Source: Rikenellaceae bacterium (lineage in GTDB: Bacteria; Bacteroidota; Bacteroidia; Bacteroidales; Rikenellaceae). Taken from it: a DNA stretch of 64,000 nt. The notes under the pieces are model-generated. The model did not search any database. It saw only the letters and a program-made list of their open reading frames with translations, and had not been told where the DNA came from. Position 1 is the stretch's first letter. Every line of letters begins with the position of its first letter. The stretch spans positions 1-64,000 of the forward strand of contig JAJQEF010000006.1 of NCBI GenBank assembly GCA_021201795.1, given 5' to 3'. Shown one piece after another: positions 41,975 through 52,427 of the stretch. A program made the translations under genes and the position numbers.

Positions 41975-43675
41975 ATGTCAGAAATAAAAAACATAACCGG
42001 AGCCGAAGCTCTTCTTTACTCATTGATCGAAGAAGGGGCTACTACTATTTTCGGTTATCCGGGGGGGCAGGTAATTCCTATATACGATAAATTATACGGT
42101 TTCCGAGACAGGATACATCATATATTAACGAGACACGAACAGGGTGCCGCACATGCTGCTCAAGGATTTGCACGGGTTACCGGTAAGGTGGGGGTGTGTA
42201 TGGCTACTTCCGGACCAGGGGCGACAAACCTTATTACCGGTATAGCGGATGCGATGCTCGATTCTACGCCGTTGGTTTGCATTACAGGGCAGGTGCCGGC
42301 TTCTTCATTGGGCAACGATGCGTTTCAGGAAGCGGATATAATAAGTATGGCAATGCCGATTACCAAATGGAACTTTCAGGTTACTTCATCGGATGAGATT
42401 CCATGGGCTATCGCACGCGCATTTTACATTGCTCGTTCGGGAAGACCGGGGCCGGTACTTATCGATATTACAAAGAACGCGCAAGTCGAGAAATTAGATT
42501 TCGAATATAAGAAATGTAATTCTTTGCGTTGCTATGAACCAGTACCTAATCTTGATAAATCTGCTGTCGATGAAGCGGTAGAACTTATCAATAGAGCAAA
42601 GAAGCCGTTGCTGCTTATAGGGCAGGGTATAAAAATATCCGGTGCCGAACAGGAAATAATCGATTTTGCTACTAAAGCGAATATTCCTGTTGCTACTACA
42701 TTGATGGGGATCTCTGTTATAACCGACGATCTTCCTACGTATATAGGAATGCTGGGTATGCACGGCAATATTGCTCCTAATGTTATGACGCAGAATGCAG
42801 ATCTTATCATTGCGATAGGTATGCGTTTTAGCGACCGCGTAACAGGCGATCTTGCTAACTATGCGAAACAGGCAAAAATCATACATATTGATATAGACCG
42901 TTCGGAGATAAATAAGGTGGTTAAGGTTGACATAGGCATTGTTGCCGATGCCAAAGATGCTCTTCTGGCAATGACACCACAGATTTCTACTGTTGATAGA
43001 ACTGAATGGCTTCAGTTTGCTAAGGAACAATACGATAAAGAAATTGAAAATGTAATCACTCCGAGTATTAATCCAGACTGTGGACCGATAAGGATGGGTG
43101 AAGCTATAAACGAGCTTACCAAAGCTACTGGAAAAAATGCGGTTATAGTTACCGATGTAGGACAACAACAGATGTTTAGTGCCCGTTACTCGAAATTCCG
43201 CAATACGCGAAGTTTTATAACATCTGGCGGACTCGGTACTATGGGATTCGGTTTGCCGGCTTCCATGGGAGCTAAAATAGGCGCTCCGGATAAAGTGGTT
43301 GTGGCTATTCTCGGTGACGGAGGTTTCCAGATGACCATGCAGGAACTCGGAACGATTATGCAGAACAAAATAGGCGTTAAAATAGTTATTCTGAACAACA
43401 GCTTTTTAGGAATGGTTCGCCAATGGCAGCAGCTGTTCTTTGAAAAAAGATATTCTTTTACGGAACTTGAGAATCCAGACTTTGTGCGGATTGCAAGTGC
43501 ATATGATATACCTTCATGTCGGGTGACTGACAGATGTGACCTTAAAAATGCCATCGATACTATGTTGAATACGGAAGGGGCCTACTTACTTGAAATTGCG
43601 GTTGCCAACGAGGAAAATGTATTCCCGATGATTCCGGCCGGAGCATCGTTATCCGATTTAATTTTTAAAGAGTAG
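41975..43675 (+). CDS. ilvB: Acetolactate synthase large subunit
   Basis: ThDP enzyme motifs; YPGGQVIPIYDKLY; GDGGFQMTMQELGT. Confidence 0.98.
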   Translation: MSEIKNITGAEALLYSLIEEGATTIFGYPGGQVIPIYDKLYGFRDRIHHILTRHEQGAAHAAQGFARVTGKVGVCMATSGPGATNLITGIADAMLDSTPLVCITGQVPASSLGNDAFQEADIISMAMPITKWNFQVTSSDEIPWAIARAFYIARSGRPGPVLIDITKNAQVEKLDFEYKKCNSLRCYEPVPNLDKSAVDEAVELINRAKKPLLLIGQGIKISGAEQEIIDFATKANIPVATTLMGISVITDDLPTYIGMLGMHGNIAPNVMTQNADLIIAIGMRFSDRVTGDLANYAKQAKIIHIDIDRSEINKVVKVDIGIVADAKDALLAMTPQISTVDRTEWLQFAKEQYDKEIENVITPSINPDCGPIRMGEAINELTKATGKNAVIVTDVGQQQMFSARYSKFRNTRSFITSGGLGTMGFGLPASMGAKIGAPDKVVVAILGDGGFQMTMQELGTIMQNKIGVKIVILNNSFLGMVRQWQQLFFEKRYSFTELENPDFVRIASAYDIPSCRVTDRCDLKNAIDTMLNTEGAYLLEIAVANEENVFPMIPAGASLSDLIFKE

Positions 43676-43679
43676 GACT

Positions 43680-44201
43680 ATGAAAACACAGGAATTTATA
43701 GTAACGGCGTTTACAGAGAATCAGGCCGGTGTTCTGAATAGGATCACTGCTGTTTATCTTAGGAGAAAAATAAATATAGAGAGCCTTAAGGTATCGGAGT
43801 CTTCTATTAAAGGAATCAGTATGTTTGTCGTTTCGGCAATTACGACTGAGGACACCATAAAGGTTATCGTAAAACAGATAAAGAAAATAATAGAGGTACT
43901 TGACGTAGCTTATCATACTCCGGAACAGCTTATTACGCAGGAAATAGCGCTTTATAAGGTGTCTTCCGAAGTATTGAAGGATTCAGCTAAGGCAGATAAA
44001 CTTCTTCGTAGTACCAATGCCCGTATAATTGAAATGAACCAAGATTATGTGGTTATAGAAAAGACAGGGGCCAGGGAAGAGGTAGAACAATTAAGAAAGG
44101 AACTTAAAGAGGAGGATCTGCTGATACAGTTCACACGCTCAGGTAGTGTGGTACTTCACAGGGAGTCTATCGAAGATCTTTTACAAAATATAGCACTTTA
44201 A
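43680..44201 (+). CDS. ilvN: Acetolactate synthase small subunit
   Basis: ACT domain NQAGVLNRITAVYLRRKINIESL; follows ilvB. Confidence 0.93.
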   Translation: MKTQEFIVTAFTENQAGVLNRITAVYLRRKINIESLKVSESSIKGISMFVVSAITTEDTIKVIVKQIKKIIEVLDVAYHTPEQLITQEIALYKVSSEVLKDSAKADKLLRSTNARIIEMNQDYVVIEKTGAREEVEQLRKELKEEDLLIQFTRSGSVVLHRESIEDLLQNIAL

Positions 44202-44237
44202 AAATTTCACTTAATAAACACTAAACAAACAAAGATT

Positions 44238-45287
44238 ATGGCAAAAATGATTTTTGGCGGCGTTGAAGAAAACGTAGTGACCAGAGAAGAGTTTCCGTTG
44301 AGTAAAGCATTAGAAGTTCTTAAAAATGAGACTATTGCTGTCATCGGATACGGAGTACAGGGTCCTGGCCAGTCAATGAACCTTCGTGATAACGGATTCA
44401 ACGTTATCGTGGGACAGCGTAAAAATTCCAAAAGCTGGGATAAAGCTATTGCTGACGGTTGGGTTCCGGGCGAAACTCTTTTCGATATTGAAGAAGCGTG
44501 CCAGAAAGCAACTATCATACAGTACTTGTTGTCTGACGCAGCTCAGATAGCTGTTTGGCCAACTATCAAACAATATCTGACTCCGGGAAAGACATTGTAT
44601 TTCTCGCATGGTTTTGCGGTAACTTACAGCGACCGTACAGGTATCATTCCTCCGAAAGATATAGATGTGATCCTTGTTGCTCCTAAAGGTTCTGGTACAA
44701 GTCTTAGAAGGCTGTTCCTCGAAGGACGCGGTTTGAACTCGAGCTACGCTATCTACCAGGATGCTACAGGTAAGGCATGGGGAAAAGTCGTTGCTTTAGG
44801 TATCGGTGTAGGTTCAGGATATCTGTTCGAAACAACATTTAAAAAAGAAGTTTACTCAGACCTTTCAGGTGAGCGTGGAACTTTGATGGGTGCGATTCAG
44901 GGTATTTTCGCTGCACAGTATCAGGTGTTGAGAGAGAACGGACACACTCCTTCTGAAGCGTTCAACGAAACAGTTGAAGAGCTTACACAGTCTCTTATGC
45001 CTCTTGTAGCTGAAAATGGTATGGACTGGATGTACGCTAACTGTTCTACAACAGCTCAGCGTGGTGCTCTTGACTGGTGGAGACCATTCAAAGACGCTAC
45101 TCTTCCTGTATTCCAGAAATTGTATGCAGAGGTAGCTTGCGGAAATGAAGCTCAGCGTTCTATCGATACTAACAGTAAAGACGACTACCGCGAAAAACTT
45201 GAAGCTGAATTGAAAGAACTTCGTGAAAGCGAAATGTGGCAGGCAGGTAATACCGTAAGAAGCCTTCGTCCTGAAAGAAACAAATAA
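44238..45287 (+). CDS. ilvC: Ketol-acid reductoisomerase
   Basis: IAVIGYGVQGPGQSMNLRDNGFNVIVGQRKNSKSWDKA. Confidence 0.97.
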   Translation: MAKMIFGGVEENVVTREEFPLSKALEVLKNETIAVIGYGVQGPGQSMNLRDNGFNVIVGQRKNSKSWDKAIADGWVPGETLFDIEEACQKATIIQYLLSDAAQIAVWPTIKQYLTPGKTLYFSHGFAVTYSDRTGIIPPKDIDVILVAPKGSGTSLRRLFLEGRGLNSSYAIYQDATGKAWGKVVALGIGVGSGYLFETTFKKEVYSDLSGERGTLMGAIQGIFAAQYQVLRENGHTPSEAFNETVEELTQSLMPLVAENGMDWMYANCSTTAQRGALDWWRPFKDATLPVFQKLYAEVACGNEAQRSIDTNSKDDYREKLEAELKELRESEMWQAGNTVRSLRPERNK

Positions 45288-45306
45288 TTTTGTTTTACAT
45301 ATAAAT

Positions 45307-45337
45307 AAAAAAAGCTGCTTTTATGCAGCTTTTTTTA
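45307..45337 (+). terminator. Terminator after ilvC
   Basis: AAAAAAAGCTGC...GCAGCTTTTTTT. Confidence 0.85.
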
Positions 45338-45353
45338 TTTTGATAACTTTAAT

Positions 45354-45725
45354 TTAGAACGGTAAGTCGTCTATTTCTTCAGTAGACCCTGAATTCCCGC
45401 CTTCGAAATCCGAAACATTCAACGGAGGTAGGTCGGCATGCGGAGTAGGGGAATTCTCATTCGGAAAACTTATTTTCCACGCTCTTACTTCCGTAAACCA
45501 ACGTCCGTTATATTCACGCGACTCTATGTTTACAGAAACGCTTACATTGGTTCCTTCTCGCATTTTAGCTACATCCTGAACCTTATCGCCCCAGAAGCTG
45601 ATACATACTTTGCGGTTAAATTCGTTCTGTAATTCAAGCACTACTTCCTGTTTCATCCACTCACCGCGAGCACTTGTTCCTTTTATGACAGGCAAAACTC
45701 TATATACAATACCTTGTATTTCCAT
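45354..45725 (-). CDS. DUF3127-like protein
   Basis: [32 protein letters not shown]. Confidence 0.85.
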   Translation of the reverse strand: MEIQGIVYRVLPVIKGTSARGEWMKQEVVLELQNEFNRKVCISFWGDKVQDVAKMREGTNVSVSVNIESREYNGRWFTEVRAWKISFPNENSPTPHADLPPLNVSDFEGGNSGSTEEIDDLPF

Positions 45726-46162
45726 TATTCTTCGATAATTACTATTTTTTCAATTTTATCCCCAGGTCGTATATCGTCGATTACTTCGAGACCGTCGTAA
45801 ACTTTTCCGAATACAGTATGTACGCGGTCGAGGTGTTGTGTGTTATGCCGGTTGTGACAAACGAAAAATTGGGATCCTCCGGTATCCCTGCCGGCATGTG
45901 CCATAGACAACACTCCGCGGTCATGATACTGGTTGTTTCCTGAAGTTTCACATTTTATTTTGTAACCGGGACCTCCCGTGCCATTGCCGATAGGACAGCC
46001 TCCCTGTATAACAAATTCAGGGATAACTCTGTGAAACGTAAGTCCGTCATAGAATCCGCTTTCAGCGAGACTACAGAAGTTTTCGACTGTTCCCGGAGCG
46101 TCTTCTTCAAAGAAATTTACTTTCATTACACCTTTTTCGGTATGTATTTCAGCTTTTCTCAT
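45725..46162 (-). CDS. Cyclophilin-type peptidylprolyl isomerase
   Basis: [51 protein letters not shown]. Confidence 0.96.
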   Translation of the reverse strand: MRKAEIHTEKGVMKVNFFEEDAPGTVENFCSLAESGFYDGLTFHRVIPEFVIQGGCPIGNGTGGPGYKIKCETSGNNQYHDRGVLSMAHAGRDTGGSQFFVCHNRHNTQHLDRVHTVFGKVYDGLEVIDDIRPGDKIEKIVIIEE

Positions 46163-46192
46163 TTTTATTTGCTTTAATTTAAAATACAAATG

Positions 46193-46220
46193 TAAAAAAA
46201 ACGAGGTTCTAAAACCTCGT
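46193..46220 (-). terminator. Terminator after FKBP-type PPIase gene
   Basis: Minus strand ACGAGGTTTTAGAACCTCGT followed by T-tract. Confidence 0.8.
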
Positions 46221-46242
46221 TCTAACTATCATTTAATGAAAT

Positions 46243-46932
46243 TTATTCCTTGTAAGGTTTTACATCGACTATTTCAACTTCGAAATAAAGAGGCTGCATA
46301 GGGCCGATAGGACCTCTTCCTCTCTCACCGTAAGCAAGTTCGTAAGGAATCCATAAATGAACTTTTCCTCCTTTGCCTACGAGCTGCATACCTTCGGTCC
46401 ATCCCGGTATAACGCCGTTAAGAGCAAACGTTGCAGGTCCTCCATGTTTTTCAGAAGAGTCAAATTCTTCTCCGTTAGAGATGAACTTACCGACATATTC
46501 CACAACAACCGTATCTCTACTGTCATTAGCTTTAAAATCATTTCCCTGATCAATTATCTCGTAATAAAGTCCGCTTTCTGTTTTAACCACGTTTTTATTG
46601 CTTTTAACTGCATCAGATAAAAATTTGTCGGCATTTTCTTTGTCCTTCGCAGGTTTTCTTACCATAAAATATTCCTGGAGGAATTCATATGCTTCTTCCT
46701 GGGTGAGAGCTGTTTTATTATTGAAAACATCTCTTATTGCCGCTGCGACTACTTCCGGTTTAATATACGTGCTGTCCACGTTGTATTTGATTGAACTACC
46801 TACGTCATAACCGATTGCATATGAAAGACTATCGCTTTCAGTTTTTGCTAAACTTGCCGGAGATGAACCGTTGCATGAAGTTAAAGATACTATCGCTGTA
46901 GCAGCCGACAATAAAATGATTGTTTTTTTCAT
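46243..46932 (-). CDS. FKBP-type peptidylprolyl isomerase, lipoprotein
   Basis: Lipobox LTSCNG; GWTEGMQLVGKGGKVHLWIPYELAYGERG. Confidence 0.95.
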   Translation of the reverse strand: MKKTIILLSAATAIVSLTSCNGSSPASLAKTESDSLSYAIGYDVGSSIKYNVDSTYIKPEVVAAAIRDVFNNKTALTQEEAYEFLQEYFMVRKPAKDKENADKFLSDAVKSNKNVVKTESGLYYEIIDQGNDFKANDSRDTVVVEYVGKFISNGEEFDSSEKHGGPATFALNGVIPGWTEGMQLVGKGGKVHLWIPYELAYGERGRGPIGPMQPLYFEVEIVDVKPYKE

Positions 46933-47025
46933 AGTTATCACTTGTTTTTAAATTATATATTCTAATTTTTTAATCGAAAAGCAAATTTAAATAAAAATAT
47001 TTGAAAAATCCTAATACAAGAGGTC

Positions 47026-48378
47026 TTATTTATATTTAGGAAAATGTCTACCCGATTTTTTATGAGCCAGATTTATCATGTTCCATCCCAAAACACCTGA
47101 GGTTATCGACGCTATAAGGATCGCCACTTTACCGGTCGCTATCATGTTCGGATCAGTGAAAGCAAGGTTATCTATAAATACCGACATAGTGAACCCTATA
47201 CCTCCGAGGCAAGCAACAGCAAAGATATTAAACCATGTTGCCGAAGTAGGCATGGAGCAGAGCCTTGTTTTAATTGTTATCCAGCATAATAAAAATATTC
47301 CCAGAGGTTTGCCTACGACGAGTCCGAAAAATATACCTAGCGTCTCATTATTTATCAGATCTCCGATACCGGAGAAGTTGATTTTCACCCCAGCATTTGC
47401 AAGCGCGAATAACGGCATTATAATGAAAGTTATGGAGTGGTGCAGTGCGTATTCAAGTCTTTGTGACAGACTTATGGAATTGCTTGCGATTTTGCGGATG
47501 GATTGAAGGCATTCGTGCTGTTCTTCATTAGACAAAATCTCCAATCCCTGTTTATCTTCATATTGGAAGCATTTGGCAAAATACCTTGTTTTATAGAGAA
47601 AGTATTTTTTATTAAATCTCGGTTTAGTAGGCAATGTCATGGCTATGATTACCCCGGCAATCGTTGCATGAATACCTGAATTGAGAAATAGCACCCAAAG
47701 AAGTACGCTCGGAATAATATAGTACTTTATTTTACGGACATTGAAGATATTAAGAATTACAAGAAATGCCAGAGTGAACAGTGCTGCAACAATCATATTC
47801 CAGTCAATATGGGATGAATAAAACAATGCGATGACGATAATCGCTCCCAGATCATCCGCGATTGCGAGTGCAGCGAGAAAAACTTTTAATGATATAGGTA
47901 CACGGTCGCCCATTATCGATAATACTCCGAGAGCGAACGCAATATCCGTGGCCATCGGTATTCCCCAACCTGATTCGGTAGGCTCGCCAGCATTGAATAT
48001 AAGATATATTAGTGCAGGGAACAGCATGCCCCCTATCGCTGCTGCTATGGGAAGTGAGGCCTGCTTTCTTGTCGATAACTGTCCGGCAATAATCTCACGT
48101 TTTATTTCCAGCCCGACGACGAAAAAGAATATTACCATTAAGCCGTCGTTGATCCATTCTTCTATGGATTTGGTCAGATTGAAGCCTTCGAACCCAATAG
48201 TGAACTCCAATGTCCAGAAGTGATGAAAGATATCTTTTGTTGCGCTCAGATTCGCCAGAATAATGGCAATAAATGCGCATATAATTAAGATTGCCCCTCC
48301 TGTTACAGGGGAGTGCATAACACGATGATGCTGTTCGTTTAAAACATATGCTCTTCGTCTGAGTCTGTATTTTAACAT
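47026..48378 (-). CDS. nhaA: Na+/H+ antiporter NhaA
   Basis: FVVGLEIKREIIAGQLS; IPMATDIAFALGVLSIMGDRVP; ADDLGAIIVIALFY. Confidence 0.97.
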   Translation of the reverse strand: MLKYRLRRRAYVLNEQHHRVMHSPVTGGAILIICAFIAIILANLSATKDIFHHFWTLEFTIGFEGFNLTKSIEEWINDGLMVIFFFVVGLEIKREIIAGQLSTRKQASLPIAAAIGGMLFPALIYLIFNAGEPTESGWGIPMATDIAFALGVLSIMGDRVPISLKVFLAALAIADDLGAIIVIALFYSSHIDWNMIVAALFTLAFLVILNIFNVRKIKYYIIPSVLLWVLFLNSGIHATIAGVIIAMTLPTKPRFNKKYFLYKTRYFAKCFQYEDKQGLEILSNEEQHECLQSIRKIASNSISLSQRLEYALHHSITFIIMPLFALANAGVKINFSGIGDLINNETLGIFFGLVVGKPLGIFLLCWITIKTRLCSMPTSATWFNIFAVACLGGIGFTMSVFIDNLAFTDPNMIATGKVAILIASITSGVLGWNMINLAHKKSGRHFPKYK

Positions 48379-49400
48379 TATTTAAGGGTTAAGTTGCAGA
48401 GTTTATATAATATGCGTGCGCCTACGTTTGCATCCCAGTCGTTGTTAGTTCCGGGCGAAACTTCGCAAAGATCGAAACCGATAATTTCCCTTCCGGTTTC
48501 AGTTATTTTATTTAAAAGGTAAACTGCTTCGTTAAATGATATGCCTCCGGGTACAGGCGTACCGGTTCCCGGACTGTATTCCGGACTCAGTCCGTCGATA
48601 TCAAAACTGACATATACTTTTTGCGGTAAATGTGATATTATGGATTCGCACTGATCGTTCCATTTTATCCCGTTAAATTTTCCGTCGTAAAGTTCTCTAT
48701 CCATAAAGGTGCGGATCCGTGGGTTACGATCTATAAAGTCTATTTCCTCTTCACATATATCCCTTACCGCTACTTGTATCATCTTGCATACTTGTGGAAT
48801 ATTATTTATAACATTATACATGATCGAAGCATGTGAATATTCGAACCCTTCGTAAGATTTTCTAAGGTCTGCATGTGCGTCTATCTGTAAAATACCAATT
48901 TCTCCTGCATGTTCTGCAAGAGCTTTTATATATCCGTAAGGGGTGCTGTGGTCTCCGCCAAGCAATGCTATCTTTTTACCGGATCTTATCCATTTTAAAG
49001 ATTCTGAATATATATAATCGTTTAACTCTCTGGATGCTTCATTGATCTTATCGAGTTTTTTCTGAGCGTAAGGATCCCTGACCGATTCTCCGGATTCAAG
49101 ATGTATAATCACTTTTTCTGCTTCGACCCGGAGTTTTCTGCTTTTTTCAAGTATGGAATAATCGAATTCAATGGTTCCGATACCTTTTTTCCAACCGTTC
49201 GGATTATGTACGTCGAACATGTCGAGTTGTCCGGATGCTTCGAGAATGGCATCGGGAGCATTTGCCGTACCCGGCCTGTAAGATGTAGTTACATCCCATG
49301 GAACGGATAGGATCACAATAGAAGAATTTTCCGGAGTGAACGGCATTGAAAAAAAATTGCCATTCGGCACACTAACATCATTCGGATTATATTCTGCCAT
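48378..49400 (-). CDS. Agmatinase/arginase-family ureohydrolase
   Basis: GGDHSTPYGYIKAL; LQIDAHADLR; VSFDIDGLSPEYSPGTGTPVPGG. Confidence 0.92.
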   Translation of the reverse strand: MAEYNPNDVSVPNGNFFSMPFTPENSSIVILSVPWDVTTSYRPGTANAPDAILEASGQLDMFDVHNPNGWKKGIGTIEFDYSILEKSRKLRVEAEKVIIHLESGESVRDPYAQKKLDKINEASRELNDYIYSESLKWIRSGKKIALLGGDHSTPYGYIKALAEHAGEIGILQIDAHADLRKSYEGFEYSHASIMYNVINNIPQVCKMIQVAVRDICEEEIDFIDRNPRIRTFMDRELYDGKFNGIKWNDQCESIISHLPQKVYVSFDIDGLSPEYSPGTGTPVPGGISFNEAVYLLNKITETGREIIGFDLCEVSPGTNNDWDANVGARILYKLCNLTLK

Positions 49401-49457
49401 ACAGATTATGTATATAAATAAAAAGCCGAGTCTTTCTCGACCATTGAATAAAAGTAC

Positions 49458-49964
49458 TTAAAAAAAATGATTTTGCAAAAATTCCCGGTTGTCAAGGGTA
49501 CGTTCTACGTATGAAAGGTAATCTTTTACAACACGTGTGTATTCTCCGGAGAATAATGGTGATGAAATTATAAAGTCCGCTGTGGATCTGTTGATTGCCA
49601 TAGGTACGTTGTAAACAGTGGCAATACGTAATAAGGCTTTAACATCCACATCATGAGGTTGTGCCATCATTGGATCCCAGAAAAATATGACAAGATCTAT
49701 CTCTCCTTCAGCGATCATAGCGCCAAGCTGCTGGTCTCCTCCCAACGGACCGGATTTAAGCATAACGATCTCGAAACGTGAATGGTCGTTGTTCCTTCTT
49801 TCCATTAAGGTAGATGCAACCATTTTTCCTGTTGTTCCGGTACACACCAATCTGTGGTTGAGAAGTATTTCCCAGTTCCATTCGACCCACTCCGCAAGGT
49901 CCCGCTTCATGTTGTCATGAGCGACCAGTGCGATCCTCTTTGTTTTACTTAAGTTTTTTTCCAT
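49458..49964 (-). CDS. mgsA: Methylglyoxal synthase
   Basis: LVAHDNMK; KSGPLGGDQQLGAMIAEGEIDLVIFFWDP. Confidence 0.96.
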   Translation of the reverse strand: MEKNLSKTKRIALVAHDNMKRDLAEWVEWNWEILLNHRLVCTGTTGKMVASTLMERRNNDHSRFEIVMLKSGPLGGDQQLGAMIAEGEIDLVIFFWDPMMAQPHDVDVKALLRIATVYNVPMAINRSTADFIISSPLFSGEYTRVVKDYLSYVERTLDNREFLQNHFF

Positions 49965-49973
49965 TCTAAATAT

Positions 49974-50819
49974 TTAAAATAAAAGATTAATGAATTTCGT
50001 TTTTGCGTAGAAATAAGGATTTTCGAGATTTTCCTTATTATATTTTATTACTTCACGGTCCTTTATGCTGTGTGTGGAGCAACCTGCAGAGATTGCTACC
50101 GAATCTCCGGCAGCAGTATCCCATTCATACGTAGTGGTCGTTCTTACATAATAGTCAGCCGAACCTTCGGCAACCATACAGAATTTTAATGAACTTCCGC
50201 TTTGCAGTACCTCCACCTCACCGTGCTGTTTTTTTATTTCTTCTATGAATTCATATGTCTCCGGCGATAAATGAGATCTGCTGATAACTATTTTTACAGG
50301 CTCGTTAGGTTTCTCTACCAATGGAAGTCGGTTCGCATCGGAATATATTTCAGATATGGTATATTCAGCATTCAGATCAGGTTTTATATCGTCTTTTACG
50401 AAAGACCCCTTTTCCTTATCGCTGAAATATAATTTCTCGAAACAAGGTGCGTATACTACACTTAAAAACGGATTATTATCGATCATTAGCGCAATGTTCA
50501 CTGTAAACTCCCCGTTACGCTTGATGAACTCCTTCGTACCGTCCAACGGATCTATGAGCCAGAATAAGTCCCAGTTACATCTTTCTTCAAATAACAGATA
50601 GCGTCCTTCCTCGCTTAATAACGGAATTCTTGTCTGGTTAAGGTATTTTTTTATCAGCCGGTGGGCTTCTTTATCGGCCAGGGTTATAGGAGTACTGTCC
50701 GATTTGAGATTTATATTAAAATTATCCTGATTATATATTTCAAGTATTTTCGCACCGGCTCTGACTGCAGCATTGTAAGCACAAGTCAGAAGGTAATCGA
50801 GTTGTTCCCTGTGAAGCAT
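49974..50819 (-). CDS. cysQ: 3'(2'),5'-bisphosphate nucleotidase
   Basis: FWLIDPLDGTKEFIKRNGEFTVNIALM; EWDTAAGDSVAISAG. Confidence 0.94.
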   Translation of the reverse strand: MLHREQLDYLLTCAYNAAVRAGAKILEIYNQDNFNINLKSDSTPITLADKEAHRLIKKYLNQTRIPLLSEEGRYLLFEERCNWDLFWLIDPLDGTKEFIKRNGEFTVNIALMIDNNPFLSVVYAPCFEKLYFSDKEKGSFVKDDIKPDLNAEYTISEIYSDANRLPLVEKPNEPVKIVISRSHLSPETYEFIEEIKKQHGEVEVLQSGSSLKFCMVAEGSADYYVRTTTTYEWDTAAGDSVAISAGCSTHSIKDREVIKYNKENLENPYFYAKTKFINLLF

Positions 50820-50901
50820 ACTTTTTTTTACAAATTTAATGTTTTTTATAGTTATTTGAAATAGATATATTAAATTACAATTATAAAATATTGATATTGT
50901 A

Positions 50902-51195
50902 TTATTTAATAATTATTGTTGAAATTATTTCTTCATTCAATTCCTTATTTATTTTTTCCATGATACTGCTTCTTCTCATGAAGATCTCATGTCTTATGAC
51001 GGATGAACTTACCTGCACGTACATTTTTCCGTAACTTACGTTTACTCTCATTATATAGTCCGCCAGGTTATTATCCAGGGACTGCTTAAAAATCTCCACA
51101 GCCCGTACTTCTGCGATTTTTCTGGCCAGCTTAGGGTTGCTGCTGAAAAAATCCCCTATCATTTCACCTATTTTAACAGGTTCCGTTCGTCTCAT
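50902..51195 (-). CDS. DUF721-family protein
   Basis: Small ORF overlapping recF end by 4 nt; KMYVQVSSSVIRHEIFMRR pattern. Confidence 0.85.
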   Translation of the reverse strand: MRRTEPVKIGEMIGDFFSSNPKLARKIAEVRAVEIFKQSLDNNLADYIMRVNVSYGKMYVQVSSSVIRHEIFMRRSSIMEKINKELNEEIISTIIIK

Positions 51196-52295
51196 TCCGT
51201 CATAACATTAATTGTTCCGTTATCTACCGTATACAGCATATAATTGTCGTCAAAGGAATTCAGAAGATTTTCCAGCCTTACTTTATTACTGTCCGTAAGA
51301 AATATCTGACCAAAGTCGTCGCTAAAAACCATTTTTATTAATTTTTCCACGCGTTCGAGATCGAGTTTGTCGAATATATCGTCGAGCAGTAATATCGGCA
51401 AATATCCGTTTTTTCCGGCAATGATTTCAAATTGCGATAATTTTAACGATATCAGAAATGTTTTCTGTTGTCCCTGTGAACCGTATTTTTTTATCGGATA
51501 TCCGGATATTTTAAATTTAATATCGTCGCGATGAATTCCCGAAGTAGTATGCTCCATATGGATATCTTTGTTTCTGTTGTTCTGAAGGATTTCGTAAAGA
51601 TCGCGGTCATTCAGTTCTGATTTATATGAGAGGTCGATATCTTCTTTTTGCCCCGAAAGTAAAGAATAGTATTTTTTTATTACAGGCGTTATCTTATCTA
51701 CAAGTTCCGATCTTTTACGGTGTATTACCGTTCCGAAAGACGCCAGCTGCATATCCAGAACATCGAGTATTTCATGGAAATCGGAGCTACCGTTTTTCTT
51801 GAGTAATTTGTTCCTTTCGGCAAGTATATGGTTGTATTTTATCAGGGTTTCAATATAAATCCTGTCGTACTGTGATAGGAGGGAATTCATAAACCTGCGC
51901 CTCTCGTCTCCCGAATCATTTATCAACGAAGTGTCGGAAGGAGAGATGAGAACCACCGGGACTATACCGATATGATCGGAGAGCTTTTCATATTCTTTAT
52001 TGTTTCTTTTGAATACCTTACCGCTCCCTTTCTTAAAACTGCATAATATATTTTCGATACGGCCGTCGATTCCATACTGGCCGTCGAGAAGGAAAAAGTC
52101 TTCTTCGTGGTTAACGCTTTGTCCGTCCGTAAGCCCGAAGGCGCTCTTGCACATCGAGAGATAATATAAAGCATCGATCACATTGGTTTTTCCTGCTCCA
52201 TTGTTTCCGATAAGACAGTTTAATTTTTTTGTAAAATTAAGTTCCGCCTGTTTTATATTCTTAAAATTTATTATGTTTAATTTTGCTATGTTCAT
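51192..52295 (-). CDS. recF: DNA replication/repair protein RecF
   Basis: LNCLIGNNGAGKTNVIDALYYLSMCKSAF; GSQGQQKTFLISLKLSQ; ILLLDDIFDKLD. Confidence 0.97.
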   Translation of the reverse strand: MNIAKLNIINFKNIKQAELNFTKKLNCLIGNNGAGKTNVIDALYYLSMCKSAFGLTDGQSVNHEEDFFLLDGQYGIDGRIENILCSFKKGSGKVFKRNNKEYEKLSDHIGIVPVVLISPSDTSLINDSGDERRRFMNSLLSQYDRIYIETLIKYNHILAERNKLLKKNGSSDFHEILDVLDMQLASFGTVIHRKRSELVDKITPVIKKYYSLLSGQKEDIDLSYKSELNDRDLYEILQNNRNKDIHMEHTTSGIHRDDIKFKISGYPIKKYGSQGQQKTFLISLKLSQFEIIAGKNGYLPILLLDDIFDKLDLERVEKLIKMVFSDDFGQIFLTDSNKVRLENLLNSFDDNYMLYTVDNGTINVMTE

Positions 52296-52427
52296 TAAAG
52301 TGCATTACGCCGGATTCCGTCAGGCAAAAGTATTATAAAAAAGAGATTTTTTTAATAAAATATAAGGTTATTTGACAAAAAGGTTTACTTTTGCATAGAT
52401 TTTAAAATTAAAGTAAATATTTGATTT

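Noticed and set aside
40952-42067. G7 tracts in ilvD and ilvB as phase-variable sites
   Set aside because: Both are in frame (MGGSS and YPGGQ are conserved motifs) and the genes are intact.
52371-52393. Promoter upstream of the TPR gene (TTTG ... TACTTTTG)
   Set aside because: The -7-like box fits TAnnTTTG, but the spacing to the upstream TTTG is about 11 nt, too short for the known -33/-7 arrangement.
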